This document shows, one piece after another, positions 51,852 through 61,500 of a stretch of 64,000 bases of DNA; the first letter of the stretch is position 1; each line of letters opens with the position of its first letter. The stretch covers positions 35,969 to 99,968 of the forward strand of contig JARRLL010000016.1 in assembly GCA_037387125.1 (NCBI GenBank). Direction: 5' to 3'. The translations under genes and the position numbers were made by a program. The notes under the pieces were generated by a model. That model was given only the letters and a program-made list of their open reading frames with translations. It did no database searches and was not told the origin of the DNA. The stretch is from GCA-2729495 sp037387125. GTDB taxonomy: Bacteria; Pseudomonadota; Gammaproteobacteria; Steroidobacterales; GCA-2729495.

Positions 51852-52766
51852 TTATAGTTCGGAATAGTCAGCAAGTCCCAAGCCGCGATGTTCTCTGCGT
51901 TGCAGTCTTAGGGTGTTGGCAGTTCTCACACTGTCTTCGACCTCGTCAAGTATTTTATGGGCCCGCAGCAAGGGCGTGTCCGGGTCGAGTTCAAGATGAA
52001 ACTGTATGAAAAGCTTTGAACCGCTTGAGCGGGTGCGAAGATCATGAAAGCCGAGCACCTTGGGGTGGGCTACCGCGATTTCGTAAATTCGGTTGCGCTC
52101 CTCTTCAGGAAGCTCTCTGTCCAGAAGCACATCGAGCGCACCGACTGCTATTTCGTAAGTATTCCAGACGATATAGCAGCCAATCCCGATGCCAACCAAT
52201 GGATCCAATAGCGGCAAATTTATCCAGCCCGTCACGAATACCGCCAAGACCACGCTGAGATTGATCAGCAGGTCAGAACGATAGTGCACAGAGTCAGCGG
52301 CTATCGCGATAGACCCTGTCACTTTCGTTACGTGTTTTTGGAAGGTCAGCAATGCAAAAGTCAATGCTATGGAGAGGGCCATCACGGCTATGCCGCTGGC
52401 CGGATTCTGGACTGGTTGGGGATCCAGGATGCGTAAAACAGCCTCTTTGAAGACGTAAATGGCGGATCCGGTTACGATGATGGCCTGCATGAGTGCGGCC
52501 AGTCCTTCGGATTTGCCATGTCCGAATCGATGTTCGCTGTCTGCCGGCATCAGCGAAAAATAAATTGCGATAACCGTAATGCTCGACGCGAGCAAATCGA
52601 GAAATGAGTCGACCAGTGAACTCAGGATAGATACGCTGTCAGTACTCACCCAGGCCCAAAATTTGGCGATAATCAAAATGGACGCCACAGATAACGAAGC
52701 ATAGCTGGCCAGACGCTGCAGCTTGGCCATTTCGGCGGAGTTGTGTTTGGCGGCAGGGCTATGCAT
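51852..52766 (-). CDS. fieF: Cation diffusion facilitator (FieF/ZitB-like) exporter
   Basis: Proton-coupled efflux of Fe(II)/Zn(II). The 304-residue protein has six membrane helices. The helix-2 metal motif is DSFLD (Asp-X3-Asp) and the helix-5 motif DSVHYRSD contains His-X3-Asp, the FieF-type site. HRFGHGKSEGLAAL follows helix 3, and a C-terminal cytoplasmic metal-sensing domain closes the protein. Substrate preference between iron and zinc cannot be fixed from sequence. Confidence 0.9.
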   Translation of the reverse strand: MHSPAAKHNSAEMAKLQRLASYASLSVASILIIAKFWAWVSTDSVSILSSLVDSFLDLLASSITVIAIYFSLMPADSEHRFGHGKSEGLAALMQAIIVTGSAIYVFKEAVLRILDPQPVQNPASGIAVMALSIALTFALLTFQKHVTKVTGSIAIAADSVHYRSDLLINLSVVLAVFVTGWINLPLLDPLVGIGIGCYIVWNTYEIAVGALDVLLDRELPEEERNRIYEIAVAHPKVLGFHDLRTRSSGSKLFIQFHLELDPDTPLLRAHKILDEVEDSVRTANTLRLQRREHRGLGLADYSEL

Positions 52767-52905
52767 TGTGACTAATGATTGCGCAACTGTATTATTTTGA
52801 TTGTCTGGATTCGAGAGTGTAAATGATGCAGCGCGGATCTTCCCGGCTTTGCAGGAATATTAACGTAACGTCCATTCCGGAGCGGCGATAGGTGAGGCTA
52901 AAGTC

Positions 52906-54555
52906 TTGAGTCAATTGCATTTGGTCAACGTGTGGGCGGATCCGCAACCCGGTCCGGGCGGGTTTAATCCGATGCCCGCTTCCATGCTTTGGCTGCCTGA
53001 CGGGCATCAGGTAGGCTATCCGGCGCCTGCTTTTATTTATTCAATGCGCTGGGGCGGTTATCCCTACGACCCTTTGCCTGCAAGCCTTGGGCCACAGCTG
53101 GCAGATCGCGGCTATGCAATGTTGAGTGTTTGTTTTCGTCGTCGCGGTATGGAGGGTCAGCTTTCGGCTTTGCCTGACAACGACCTGACGGACCTCAAGC
53201 TGGCAATCGATTACCTCAGTTGCAACGGCTTCGTGAAGATTTTCCTGGTGGGCGAAGAGTTGGGCGGCAACAGCATTGTGCGCTATATGGCCAAGCACAA
53301 GGATTCGCGAGTAAGCGGCCTTGCCTGGTTCAATCCTGTGTCGAGCCCCGCAGATTGGCTGCGTGAAAAGGTCGGGGCCGATAAGTACGCCGCTACTGCA
53401 GAGTATGCCGCTATTGCGGCGAGGCAGGGCGCCGGCATGGACGTCCGCATCGACCTGGTTGCTGACAAAGATTTTGCGATCGCCCAAAACGCCCTGCCAT
53501 TCCTGAGTTGGTGGGGCCCGGCCGCGGATACCCGGTTGGATCGCATGATGCCCGCGCTCGCGGCGCCGGTCTTGGCGCTGGCAGAAACCGAAGCCTCTCC
53601 GGCGCTCAGACAGGAGTTGAGCTCCGCTCAATTTGTTACTGCTGATACGTCGTCCTTTGGCGACAAACTGGCGAAATGGGCTGCCGATGCGGGGGCCAGT
53701 TTGCTGCGCATGCCATCAATGGAATTGGTGGCGATTGACTCGCCAACGAGGTTGACCGGGCTGTTCTGGTCTCCTGCAGACGGCGCCGGCGGCAAAACGG
53801 CGACCTTGCTGATTCATGGCTTGACGAGTTCCCCGCTCAGCCCGTTGTTTTTGAAGATGGCGCCAGTTCTGGCGCAGACGGGTACCGCGGTGCTCGCCCC
53901 CGAAATGCGGCGCAGTGGTTGGGCCGGCCACGAGACCTCGGTTCTGGATAATGATCTCATCGACATCGAGGCATGGGTTTCGTTCCTGCTGGAAAGGGGG
54001 TACGAGAAAATTGTGTTGGCCGGGGCAAGTATCGGTAGTATCAGTGTTGGCCGTTATCAGTCCGTAAAACCGCACCCCAATGTGGTGGCCATCGCCCACC
54101 TGATGCCCACTGCCGATTGTCCGGAATGGTTTCGTGCCGCCGCGGGGGAGGGGCCTTACCTGGCAGCGGTGGAGCAGGCAGACGCTGCGATCGACGCGGG
54201 CAGAGGCGAGGCGGAGTTGATCGATGTTGATATTCGGCAACCGCCCCCGAACAAGTATGGCGGCCGGTTCCGGTGGACTCAGCGGGCAGCCAGTTGGCTG
54301 TCATGGTGGGGTCCCGATGCAGACAGTCGGAATACCGTGCATATAGCCAATGCCGGTGTACCCCTCCTGCTCTTGTCCGGCACCGATGACAGCTACAACG
54401 ATGAGGCCCGTTTTGCGGAATTGAAAGCCGCGGCGGTCAACGCACCCAGCATCGCGGAGATCTGGTATCCGGGCATCGATCACGGCTTGGCGGGCGTGGA
54501 AACGCGAGTGGCGACTGATTTACATGCGTGGCTGCAGAGCGTGGGGGCCGTTTGA
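52906..54555 (+). CDS. Tandem alpha/beta hydrolase protein
   Basis: The 549-residue protein is an internal duplication of an alpha/beta hydrolase domain (about 20-270 and 275-549). Both halves contain a parallel WWGP-ADxR motif followed by a beta strand (ALAAPVLALAE and NAGVPLLLLSG). In the first half the nucleophile elbow is GEELGG, without a Ser nucleophile; in the second it is GASIGS, a proper G-X-S-X-G. An Asp (GTDDSYND) and His (PGIDHGLAG) complete a triad in the second half. The start is TTG 52906 after GGTGAGG and is uncertain. The substrate is unknown; no signal peptide is visible. Confidence 0.8.
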   Translation: MSQLHLVNVWADPQPGPGGFNPMPASMLWLPDGHQVGYPAPAFIYSMRWGGYPYDPLPASLGPQLADRGYAMLSVCFRRRGMEGQLSALPDNDLTDLKLAIDYLSCNGFVKIFLVGEELGGNSIVRYMAKHKDSRVSGLAWFNPVSSPADWLREKVGADKYAATAEYAAIAARQGAGMDVRIDLVADKDFAIAQNALPFLSWWGPAADTRLDRMMPALAAPVLALAETEASPALRQELSSAQFVTADTSSFGDKLAKWAADAGASLLRMPSMELVAIDSPTRLTGLFWSPADGAGGKTATLLIHGLTSSPLSPLFLKMAPVLAQTGTAVLAPEMRRSGWAGHETSVLDNDLIDIEAWVSFLLERGYEKIVLAGASIGSISVGRYQSVKPHPNVVAIAHLMPTADCPEWFRAAAGEGPYLAAVEQADAAIDAGRGEAELIDVDIRQPPPNKYGGRFRWTQRAASWLSWWGPDADSRNTVHIANAGVPLLLLSGTDDSYNDEARFAELKAAAVNAPSIAEIWYPGIDHGLAGVETRVATDLHAWLQSVGAV

Positions 54556-54565
54556 CCGGCGAAGC

Positions 54566-55195
54566 TCAGGCTTTGGCAGAAGGCCTGCTCGAAGCTTTCG
54601 CGTACCAGTTTGCAAGCCGGGGGCGGTTTTCCTGCGGCGTGATTTCTACCCAGCCTGCGAAATCCGTTACGGCTAACAGGCTTATGTCTGCAAGACTATA
54701 GTTTTCTCCGGCCAGGTAAGGGACTTGCTCCAGCCTTTTTTCTATGCGGTCGAAAAACTGTTCGGCACGCCGGCGTCCGCGTTCGATAAGTTCCGGCATT
54801 TGCTCATACGCAACTGTTCCCGGGAATACATGCCCGCGAAAACCCGGTGACCAGTTTCTTAGCATCTCTGCGACCGCAAAAAAACCGGCCTGCTCGACGA
54901 TGTTGTTCCAGTTCAGCACCAGCGCCTCTTCAGTCGCACCTTTACCCATAAGGCGAGGTTCGGGGTGCCGGAGCTCGAGGTATCTGCAGATGGCAACGGT
55001 TTCAGTCAGATAAGTGCCATCTTCAGTTTCCAGGACGGGTAGGGTTCCCGCCGGGTTTATGGCCAAAAATTCGGGTGTCAGTTGTTCTTTTGCGTACAAA
55101 TTGACGGGGATGATTTGAATGTCTAAACCTTTTTCAGCAATTATCATTCTGGCGCGTCGTGGATTGGGGGCGCGCTTGAAGTCATATAGTTTCAT
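54566..55195 (-). CDS. Glutathione S-transferase family protein
   Basis: The 209-residue protein has the N-terminal thioredoxin fold (MKLYDFKRAPNPRRARMIIAEKGL, with NPAGTLPVLETEDGTYLTE containing the glutathione-binding cis-Pro and ESxx region) and an all-helical C-terminal domain (SLADISLLAVTDFAGWV). Class assignment is uncertain. It converges with the tandem hydrolase (10-bp gap), which suggests nothing specific about substrate. Confidence 0.9.
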   Translation of the reverse strand: MKLYDFKRAPNPRRARMIIAEKGLDIQIIPVNLYAKEQLTPEFLAINPAGTLPVLETEDGTYLTETVAICRYLELRHPEPRLMGKGATEEALVLNWNNIVEQAGFFAVAEMLRNWSPGFRGHVFPGTVAYEQMPELIERGRRRAEQFFDRIEKRLEQVPYLAGENYSLADISLLAVTDFAGWVEITPQENRPRLANWYAKASSRPSAKA

Positions 55196-55377
55196 GTTGT
55201 TTACCTGGCATCCTGGTTAGCAAACCAATGCATCAAGAATATATCGAATGCGTCTTTAATCGGGGTCTTTAATAATAACGCTCTTGCTGGTTCATTCATG
55301 GCTGGTTTAGTATGCACCCGCGCTATCTCATTGCCTAAGCGAGCTTAACTGCAGCATGCTGACTACGGAAAAAATAT

Positions 55378-56388
55378 TTGCGCTTTTTTAAAAAAATCTT
55401 CGCTGTTGGTATTTTTCTGCTGGCTATTTTTGTTGCCATCGAAATCACCTATCGCTATTACGTTGCTGGTTCGGTTGCCCTTAGCCCGCTGCGGTCCAAC
55501 AGTCTAAACACTTTGATGCGCTCCGAGTTTGTGCAGCTGTCGGAGTACCCTGATATTTTCTTTGAGCTCAAGCCCAATATGGAAGGTTGGTTCAAGGGTG
55601 TGCGGTTCGCAACGAATTCCGCCGGTCAGGTTGATCAAGAATATAGTAAGCAGAAGCCTGCCGGAAAATATCGGGTTGTTATAGCGGGAAGCTCATGGAC
55701 CATGCCTTCCGGCGTCGAACAAAAAGATTCCTGGCATGCGGTTTTAGAAAGGGAGCAAAATGAGATATCGACTTCGCAACCTTTAGATTTGATTAATATG
55801 GGCGTCGAGTTATACGGGTTGCGCGAATTAGTTGGAACGGTAAGGCACAAGGCTTTTCAATGGGACCCAGACCTTGTCATTGTTGCCGTAACTACATTTA
55901 CGACGTCGTTTGTGTGGGAGGAGCCCGGGGCGGAGCAGCGGCTGCCAGACCGGGTATACCCTGCGCTGCGCTCTTATTCACTTAGGGCCTTAGCTAGATC
56001 ACTTGGGCTGCCGACCGACGAGCCTTCAAGAGACAGACCGCTGCTAGACCCTACCGATAGAGACGCTCGTGCTGCTCAGATATTGCGAGCCATAGACGAA
56101 TTGAGCGATTTGCAGAAGCGGCAAGGCGTGCCTATCGTCATTTTGTTTCTCGGCTATGTGCCGCTGGCTACTGAGGTAGAAGACGCTGTGCGTCAGCGAG
56201 CTGATGAAGTGGGTATTACGCTCGTGTTCGCCAACCGAATATTCCCTTCGGATCCGCAGGAACGCCCAGCGTTCCAAATTAGTCGCTACGATCGCCATCC
56301 CAATGCAGCTGGTCACCGCATTATTTCGGATTTTGTTGCGAAAAGCTTACGTGAGGCCGGATACTTGCCCGATTCAGATCGTCCCTAG
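55378..56388 (+). CDS. Membrane-anchored SGNH/GDSL-like protein
   Basis: The 336-residue protein starts at TTG 55378 with one N-terminal membrane helix (about 6-24), so the body is periplasmic. The SGNH blocks are recognisable: VIAGSSWTMPSG (block I, nucleophile Ser), NMGVELYG (block II), a strand DPDLVIVAVTTF and the C-terminal DRHPNAAGHRII (block V, Asp and His). Such proteins are often esterases or acyl-hydrolases acting on surface polysaccharides. The TTG start has a poor ribosome binding site; no in-frame ATG lies close upstream. Confidence 0.72.
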   Translation: MRFFKKIFAVGIFLLAIFVAIEITYRYYVAGSVALSPLRSNSLNTLMRSEFVQLSEYPDIFFELKPNMEGWFKGVRFATNSAGQVDQEYSKQKPAGKYRVVIAGSSWTMPSGVEQKDSWHAVLEREQNEISTSQPLDLINMGVELYGLRELVGTVRHKAFQWDPDLVIVAVTTFTTSFVWEEPGAEQRLPDRVYPALRSYSLRALARSLGLPTDEPSRDRPLLDPTDRDARAAQILRAIDELSDLQKRQGVPIVILFLGYVPLATEVEDAVRQRADEVGITLVFANRIFPSDPQERPAFQISRYDRHPNAAGHRIISDFVAKSLREAGYLPDSDRP

Positions 56389-56465
56389 TATTCGGTTCGT
56401 TCCTGGTAATGGAGTAGCGCGTATTTTGGCTGCAGCTGAGGGTGGTCATGTCATCGTCATCGGTC

Positions 56466-57473
56466 TCAGGAATGTCTTTTGCGGTAAATTTGCGGAGAAA
56501 AGCCCGTCCATTTTTTAAAGGCGCGCGAAAAGACATTAGGGTCATGAAATCCGAGTTGTGAAGCGATTTCTGCAATACTCCGATGGGTATTTGTTAACTC
56601 GGCTACCGCTCGTTCCCGGCGCAGGAAAGCGATTTCCTGACTGATCGATGTGCCCTGTTCCTGGAGTTTGCGTTGCAATGTTCGATGTCCCATGCCGCAA
56701 ATGCTGGCAGCGCGCTCGGTCGTAAGACCGCTTTCGTAAATGCGCGGCCGCAGCGCCTGACGCACGAACTCGCTCAGGGATGAATCCGGGTAAACCTGAC
56801 TGGGCGATGCCGTGCGGAAGCCATGCCCATCTGTTTCGTATGGCAGGAACAACCATGCGCTTGGAAAATGGATTCGCGGGCCCCGATTGTCAGCCGCAGT
56901 AATATGGACGCCGGCATAATTGACCGGCAACGCACGCTCGTCGCAAACATGGGCATGCACTGCATCCGGATCCCATTTATTTTTGGCAACGTACATCAGA
57001 ATCATGACAAGTATCCCGACCCAAAAAGCGTCCACCTGGGCCGGTCTGAATCCCGGGTCGGTCAGCCTGCGTACATGGAACTTAGTTACTTCGCCATAGG
57101 TTTCGAGGCTTAACGCCGCGGAGCTGGCATCTTTGCTTGCGTTGATGGCCCACAGCAGCAGTAGCTCAGCGGTATTGGAGGCTTTCGATGTTGCCTCGGA
57201 AAATGGTGACCATGAATGCAGTTCCAGCTGTTCGCCAATCCGCAGGCCAAAGTAGGGATCTTGAGCCGCCGCTGCGGATCGCTCCATAAAACCGTATACG
57301 ACGTCCGCAGGAACGAACACATCCTTGGCCCGCACAGCGCCAACGCTAAGGTCAAATTCCGCAAGGAGTGGACCCGCATCGATTCCTCGTCGCTTCAGTT
57401 CGCTCAAAGCAGGCGCGACAAGATTGAGTCGAACCAGCGGTAGATCCGGCACAGCAAGGTGACTGTCGGGCAT
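56466..57473 (-). CDS. AraC-family transcriptional regulator
   Basis: The 335-residue protein has an N-terminal Arabinose_bd-type ligand domain (about 20-210) and a C-terminal double HTH (about 235-330) with RAASICGMGHRTLQRKLQEQG and SIAEIASQLGFHDPNVFSRAFKKWTG. This is the OruR/ArgR-like AraC subgroup. Its divergent neighbour is the FKBP gene 238 bp away; the ligand and targets are unknown. Confidence 0.92.
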   Translation of the reverse strand: MPDSHLAVPDLPLVRLNLVAPALSELKRRGIDAGPLLAEFDLSVGAVRAKDVFVPADVVYGFMERSAAAAQDPYFGLRIGEQLELHSWSPFSEATSKASNTAELLLLWAINASKDASSAALSLETYGEVTKFHVRRLTDPGFRPAQVDAFWVGILVMILMYVAKNKWDPDAVHAHVCDERALPVNYAGVHITAADNRGPRIHFPSAWLFLPYETDGHGFRTASPSQVYPDSSLSEFVRQALRPRIYESGLTTERAASICGMGHRTLQRKLQEQGTSISQEIAFLRRERAVAELTNTHRSIAEIASQLGFHDPNVFSRAFKKWTGFSPQIYRKRHS

Positions 57474-57711
57474 GGTAACGTGCTCACGGCGAAAGACGCT
57501 TGGGCCAATAGTGCCAGATATTTACTCAAAATCTTGCAATTTGCGCCAAAAAGGCGGCTTTTTGCGTTGTTATTGGCTTTTTACCGGGATTTAGTGGGTA
57601 TTGGCAGCTCGTTTGTTGCGTGTCGGCCGAGGCAAAATTTTGCGGTCATATTGTGATAGTTTTGTTCCGCGCGACGCACATCGCTACAGGGAAATTTTTT
57701 AGGATTAATAG

Positions 57712-58410
57712 ATGAATAGAAAAGTAGTAAAGAATGCAGTTGTTTTTGTCGGGGCTCTGCTCATGGCGTCGACTTCTTCATACGCGGCCGATGCTGACGA
57801 CGATAAGACTTTTTATTTTCTCGGTACCGTGATCTATGAGAATCTTGAGTCGCTGAATCTTTCCGACCAGGAAGCAAAACAGGTCGTGTCGGGGCTCCGT
57901 GACGCTTTGGCCGGCAAAGCTGAGGCTCTGGATCAGGCCGTTTACGGTCCCAAACTGCAGGCTATTTCGCAGGAACGTATGTTGGCAGCAGCGGAGCGTG
58001 AACTGGAAGCGGCTGCAGCGGAGCGTGAACTGGAAGCGGCTGGTGAGTACGTGTCCGGTCTGGCGGCCGAGAAGGGTGCAACGCAGACCGATTCAGGGCT
58101 TGTTTATCTGGAGTTGCAGGCCGGCGATGGTGCTCAACCAGCAGCGACTTCGCAGGTCCGGGCGCATTACAAAGGTACATTGCGTGACGGAACAGTCTTC
58201 GACAGTTCATACCAGCGCGGCGAGCCGCTGACCATCGGACTCAACCAGGTAATTCCCTGCTGGACCGAGGGGATAGCCATGATGAAAGAAGGCGGCAAAG
58301 CCAAGCTGACTTGTCCCTCGACGATTGCGTATGGGCAGCGCGGGCAGGGCGGTATTCCGCCGAATGCGGCGCTGACATTCGAGGTCGAGCTTATCGAGGT
58401 CCTGCAATAG
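57712..58410 (+). CDS. FKBP-type peptidyl-prolyl isomerase (periplasmic)
   Basis: The 232-residue protein has a signal peptide (to about residue 24, SYAAD) and an N-terminal dimerisation domain of the FkpA/Mip type. A highly charged helix is followed by a C-terminal FKBP domain (about 130-231; YKGTLRDGTVFDSSYQRGEP, then IAYGQRGQGGIPPNAALTFEVELIEV). AGGA precedes the ATG by 9 bases. It contains an exact 27-bp tandem duplication in the linker helix (57988-58041). Confidence 0.94.
   Translation: MNRKVVKNAVVFVGALLMASTSSYAADADDDKTFYFLGTVIYENLESLNLSDQEAKQVVSGLRDALAGKAEALDQAVYGPKLQAISQERMLAAAERELEAAAAERELEAAGEYVSGLAAEKGATQTDSGLVYLELQAGDGAQPAATSQVRAHYKGTLRDGTVFDSSYQRGEPLTIGLNQVIPCWTEGIAMMKEGGKAKLTCPSTIAYGQRGQGGIPPNAALTFEVELIEVLQ
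57988..58041 (+). repeat. Exact 27-bp tandem repeat inside the FKBP gene
   Basis: Two identical 27-bp units (57988-58014 and 58015-58041) encode two copies of a nine-residue helical segment (AAERELEAA). The repeat is in frame and lengthens the helix joining the dimerisation and FKBP domains by about two and a half turns. Confidence 0.97.
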
Positions 58411-58427
58411 GGCAAAGCTTAAATTTT

Positions 58428-58458
58428 GCAAGCGCCTCGCTGGAAGCGGGGCGCTTGC
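58428..58458. terminator. Hairpin terminator between FKBP and giant gene
   Basis: GCAAGCGCC (58428-58436) and GGCGCTTGC (58450-58458) form a perfect 9-bp stem, and the loop extends it with CGCT/AGCG and a GGA turn. AAATTTT precedes it and ACTTTACT follows, so it may terminate both convergent genes, though the T tracts are modest. Confidence 0.7.
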
Positions 58459-58470
58459 TAATCCTGACTT

Positions 58471-58589
58471 TACTCCCGATAAATTCTGGCTTCGAAAATA
58501 CGGCCGTCACGCTCGTTGGGGTCACTGTTGTTATCGATCATGCCGTCTGCGATATAGAACGAGGTCGCGCCGGGGTCGTCGGACGCGAC
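58471..58589. repeat. 119-bp direct repeat shared with the window end (copy 1)
   Basis: Identical to 63882-64000 over all 119 bases, at offset 5411. The left boundary is set by a difference at 58470/63881 (T against C); the right end is cut by the window. It covers the C-terminal coding end of the giant protein as it would read without the 43-bp duplication. Confidence 0.97.
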
Positions 58590-61500
58590 CTGCGATATAG
58601 AACGAGGTCGCGCCGGGGTCGTCGGACGCGACGCCGATGCTCAGGCCTTGCGCGGCTGAAGGGCGCGGGCTGAAACTGCCGATATCAAATTTTTGTATGA
58701 ACACCCCTTCTGTCGTGTATTCGAAAATAGCCCTGTCGGGCCCTGACAGCACAAACAAATGACCGCTGGCCGGGTCAAACGCGATGCCTTCGGCGTCTTC
58801 GGGGATGCCGGCGCTGGACCCTGCGGACGCCTCGATACTGATAACCTCTTCAAGGCTGAAGCCGTTGTCGTAATTAAGGACACCGATCGTCAGATCCACG
58901 CCTCCGACCAAATACAGCCGCCCGGTTGCCGGGTCGCAGGTTATGCCTTCTGCATCGGGTATCGTTCCCGACACGCTAAATGAGTCCACGGCCGTCAGGT
59001 TTGTGCCGTCGAAGGCGTAACGGTAGATATAGCGCTGATCGTCATTCGACACATAGAAGTGACCGTCGTTCTCGCAGTAGGCGATACCGGTCGGCTCCCG
59101 GTTGCGCGACGGCTCGTTGCCGGTTTGCACCGTTGTGTCCCATTGAGCAAAGGTCGTGCCGCCGGCTGTGGGCGTTTGGAACACGTTGGCCTGCACGATG
59201 TCGAATGCCGACAAGATTTCGTTGATCTCGGAATCGACGATGAACAATCGGCCGGATGGCGGGTGATACACGACACCGGCAGGGTCCGTTGCCGGGATGG
59301 CCAGTGGGCTGCTCAAATTGGCGAAGCCGGTATCGAAATAACCTGCCTGGCTGATCGATACTATCTGGCCGCCGGATGAAGCGGACCGCACGGTAACCGT
59401 GATGTCGTCCGTTGTCGTGTACTCGCCATCGCTGGCGCTTAGCTCCAGGATGTAGGTGCCCGGATCGTCGCTGAAGGTGGCGGTTGTATCGACGGCGTTC
59501 CGGTTGCCGAAACTGACCGTGCCCGTGCCGGTGCCGCCGACATGCGACCAGGTGGTCGCCAGTGATGAACCTTCGGGCAGCCCGTCATCGCTGACTGTGC
59601 CGTTGAGCGTGACGGTGTTGTCGGGCAGCGCTATCGAAAGGTTGCTACCCGCATCAACGACGGGTCGCCGGTTTGCGCCGGAATCGACAAATTCAACGTG
59701 CAGCACGGGTGCCGATGCCGCCGAGCCGTTGGCTGATTCGGCTACGCGTTTGCCGCTGCCGGTGACGAGGATGACCACGGAATTGCCGTAAGCCCAGTTG
59801 CCGTCCGCAATGATTTCATTGATAACGGCCGACAGATCGGGGGTCTTCTGGTCGGCTCCGGCGGCACCGACGCTGGTCCAGGAATTCGGGGCCCAGCTCA
59901 CCTGTGCCGTTGTGCGGGGCCGCGAGCTGATGCTGAATGCGGTGGTCGAGAAACCTGCGGCATCGGGGCTCGCCTCGCCCTGTATGACGAGGCTGGTCGG
60001 TTCGCTTGAGGTCTCATCAACCGTGAACTGAATCCAGGCATTGGTAACCACCGAGCCCGGTTCGATGGTGATATTGTTGAAACGCATGCCCACCGTTTGG
60101 TTGTAATCATCAAGCCCGGGTTCTTGGCTGTAATCATCGAATACCAGTTCAAGGTCTGAACTGTTCGTGTATATATCGCCGTTCGCAAATTCCTCTGCAT
60201 CGTCCGTGCCGCTCGCAACCTGGCTGGTGATGGTTTGCGCCGTGCCACCCGTCGGGGTAATCGTTATCGATATCGGTGCGCTGACTTCCTGGCCACCTGC
60301 GTCGCTGACGCTGGCGGTGACGGTGTGGGAGCCGAGTGACAGGGTTGCGTTGACCGAGGCGCCGGTGCCGAGCGCACCGTCGAGCGACGAGGTCCAGGTG
60401 ATGGCAGCGCTTAAATCACCGTCCTCGGTGTCGCTGGCGGTGCCGGTGAAGGTCAGCGGGGTGCCTTCAACAACTGAGGTTCCGTCGGTCGGAGCCGTGA
60501 TCGAAATCTGCGGCACGTTGCCGGCCAGGGAGGTGACCGTCACGTTGATCGAAGCGCTGGACTGCTGGCCGCCGACATCGCTGACACCGGCGGTGACAGT
60601 GTGGGAGCCGAGTGACAGGGTTGCGTTGACCGAGGCGCCGGTGCCGAGCGCACCGTCGAGCGACGAGGTCCAGGTGATGGCAGCGCTTAAGTCACCGTCC
60701 TCGGTGTCGCTGGCGGTGCCCGTGAAGGTCAGGGCGGTGCCTTCAACAACTGAGGTGCCATTAGTTGGGGACGTGATTGAAATCTGCGGCAGGTCGCCAC
60801 CCAGCGAGCTCACGTTGACCGTTATGGTGCTGCTGCCGCTTTGACCGGCCGCATCTGCAGCACTGGCGGTAATGGTGTGGCTGCCCGCCGAAAGTGTTGT
60901 CGTCAACGACGCGCCCTGTCCGAGCGCGCCGTCAATGGAAGATGTCCAGCTGATGAAGGCACTTAAGTCGCCGTCCTCATCATCATTCGCGAAACCCGTA
61001 AATGTGACCGCTGTAGCATCATTGACCTCCGTGCCATTCGCCGGGGCTGTGATCGAAACCAGCGGAATATTTCCGGCCAAAGGCGTCACATCGACGCCTA
61101 CCGAGCTGGATCCGGTTTTACCTGCCGAGTCGGTGGCACTCGCCGTTACAGTATGGCTGCCAAGTGACAGGCTCGCATTTACCGAGGCGCCTGTCCCCAA
61201 GGATCCGTCGATGCTGGAGGTCCACTCGATCAGCGAGCTCAAGCTCCCGTCTTCCGCATCATCGGCGGTGGCTGTGAAATTGAGTGCGGTACCCAGTTCC
61301 ACAGATGTCCCGTTGGCCGGTCCCGTTATGCTGACGTCGGGGGTGGACTCAGGTGGAGCTTCATAAAACTCGATGTGCAAAGTGGGCGCCGCGGAGCCAT
61401 TGGCCGATTCGGCGACCCGCTTGCCGTTGCCTGTGACTATAAACGCGAGCGCATTGCCGCTGTTCCAGCCGCCGCTATTTACCACCTCGTTGATAATATC

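Noticed and set aside
60290..60790. Regularly spaced repeats that might suggest a CRISPR array
   Set aside because: The repeats are about 150 bp long, in frame and encode Ig-like modules. There are no short repeats with unique spacers and no cas genes.
60167..61366. Two repetitive plus-strand open frames opposite the giant gene
   Set aside because: They are the antisense of the Ig-like repeats; their internal repetition mirrors those repeats and they have no recognisable family.
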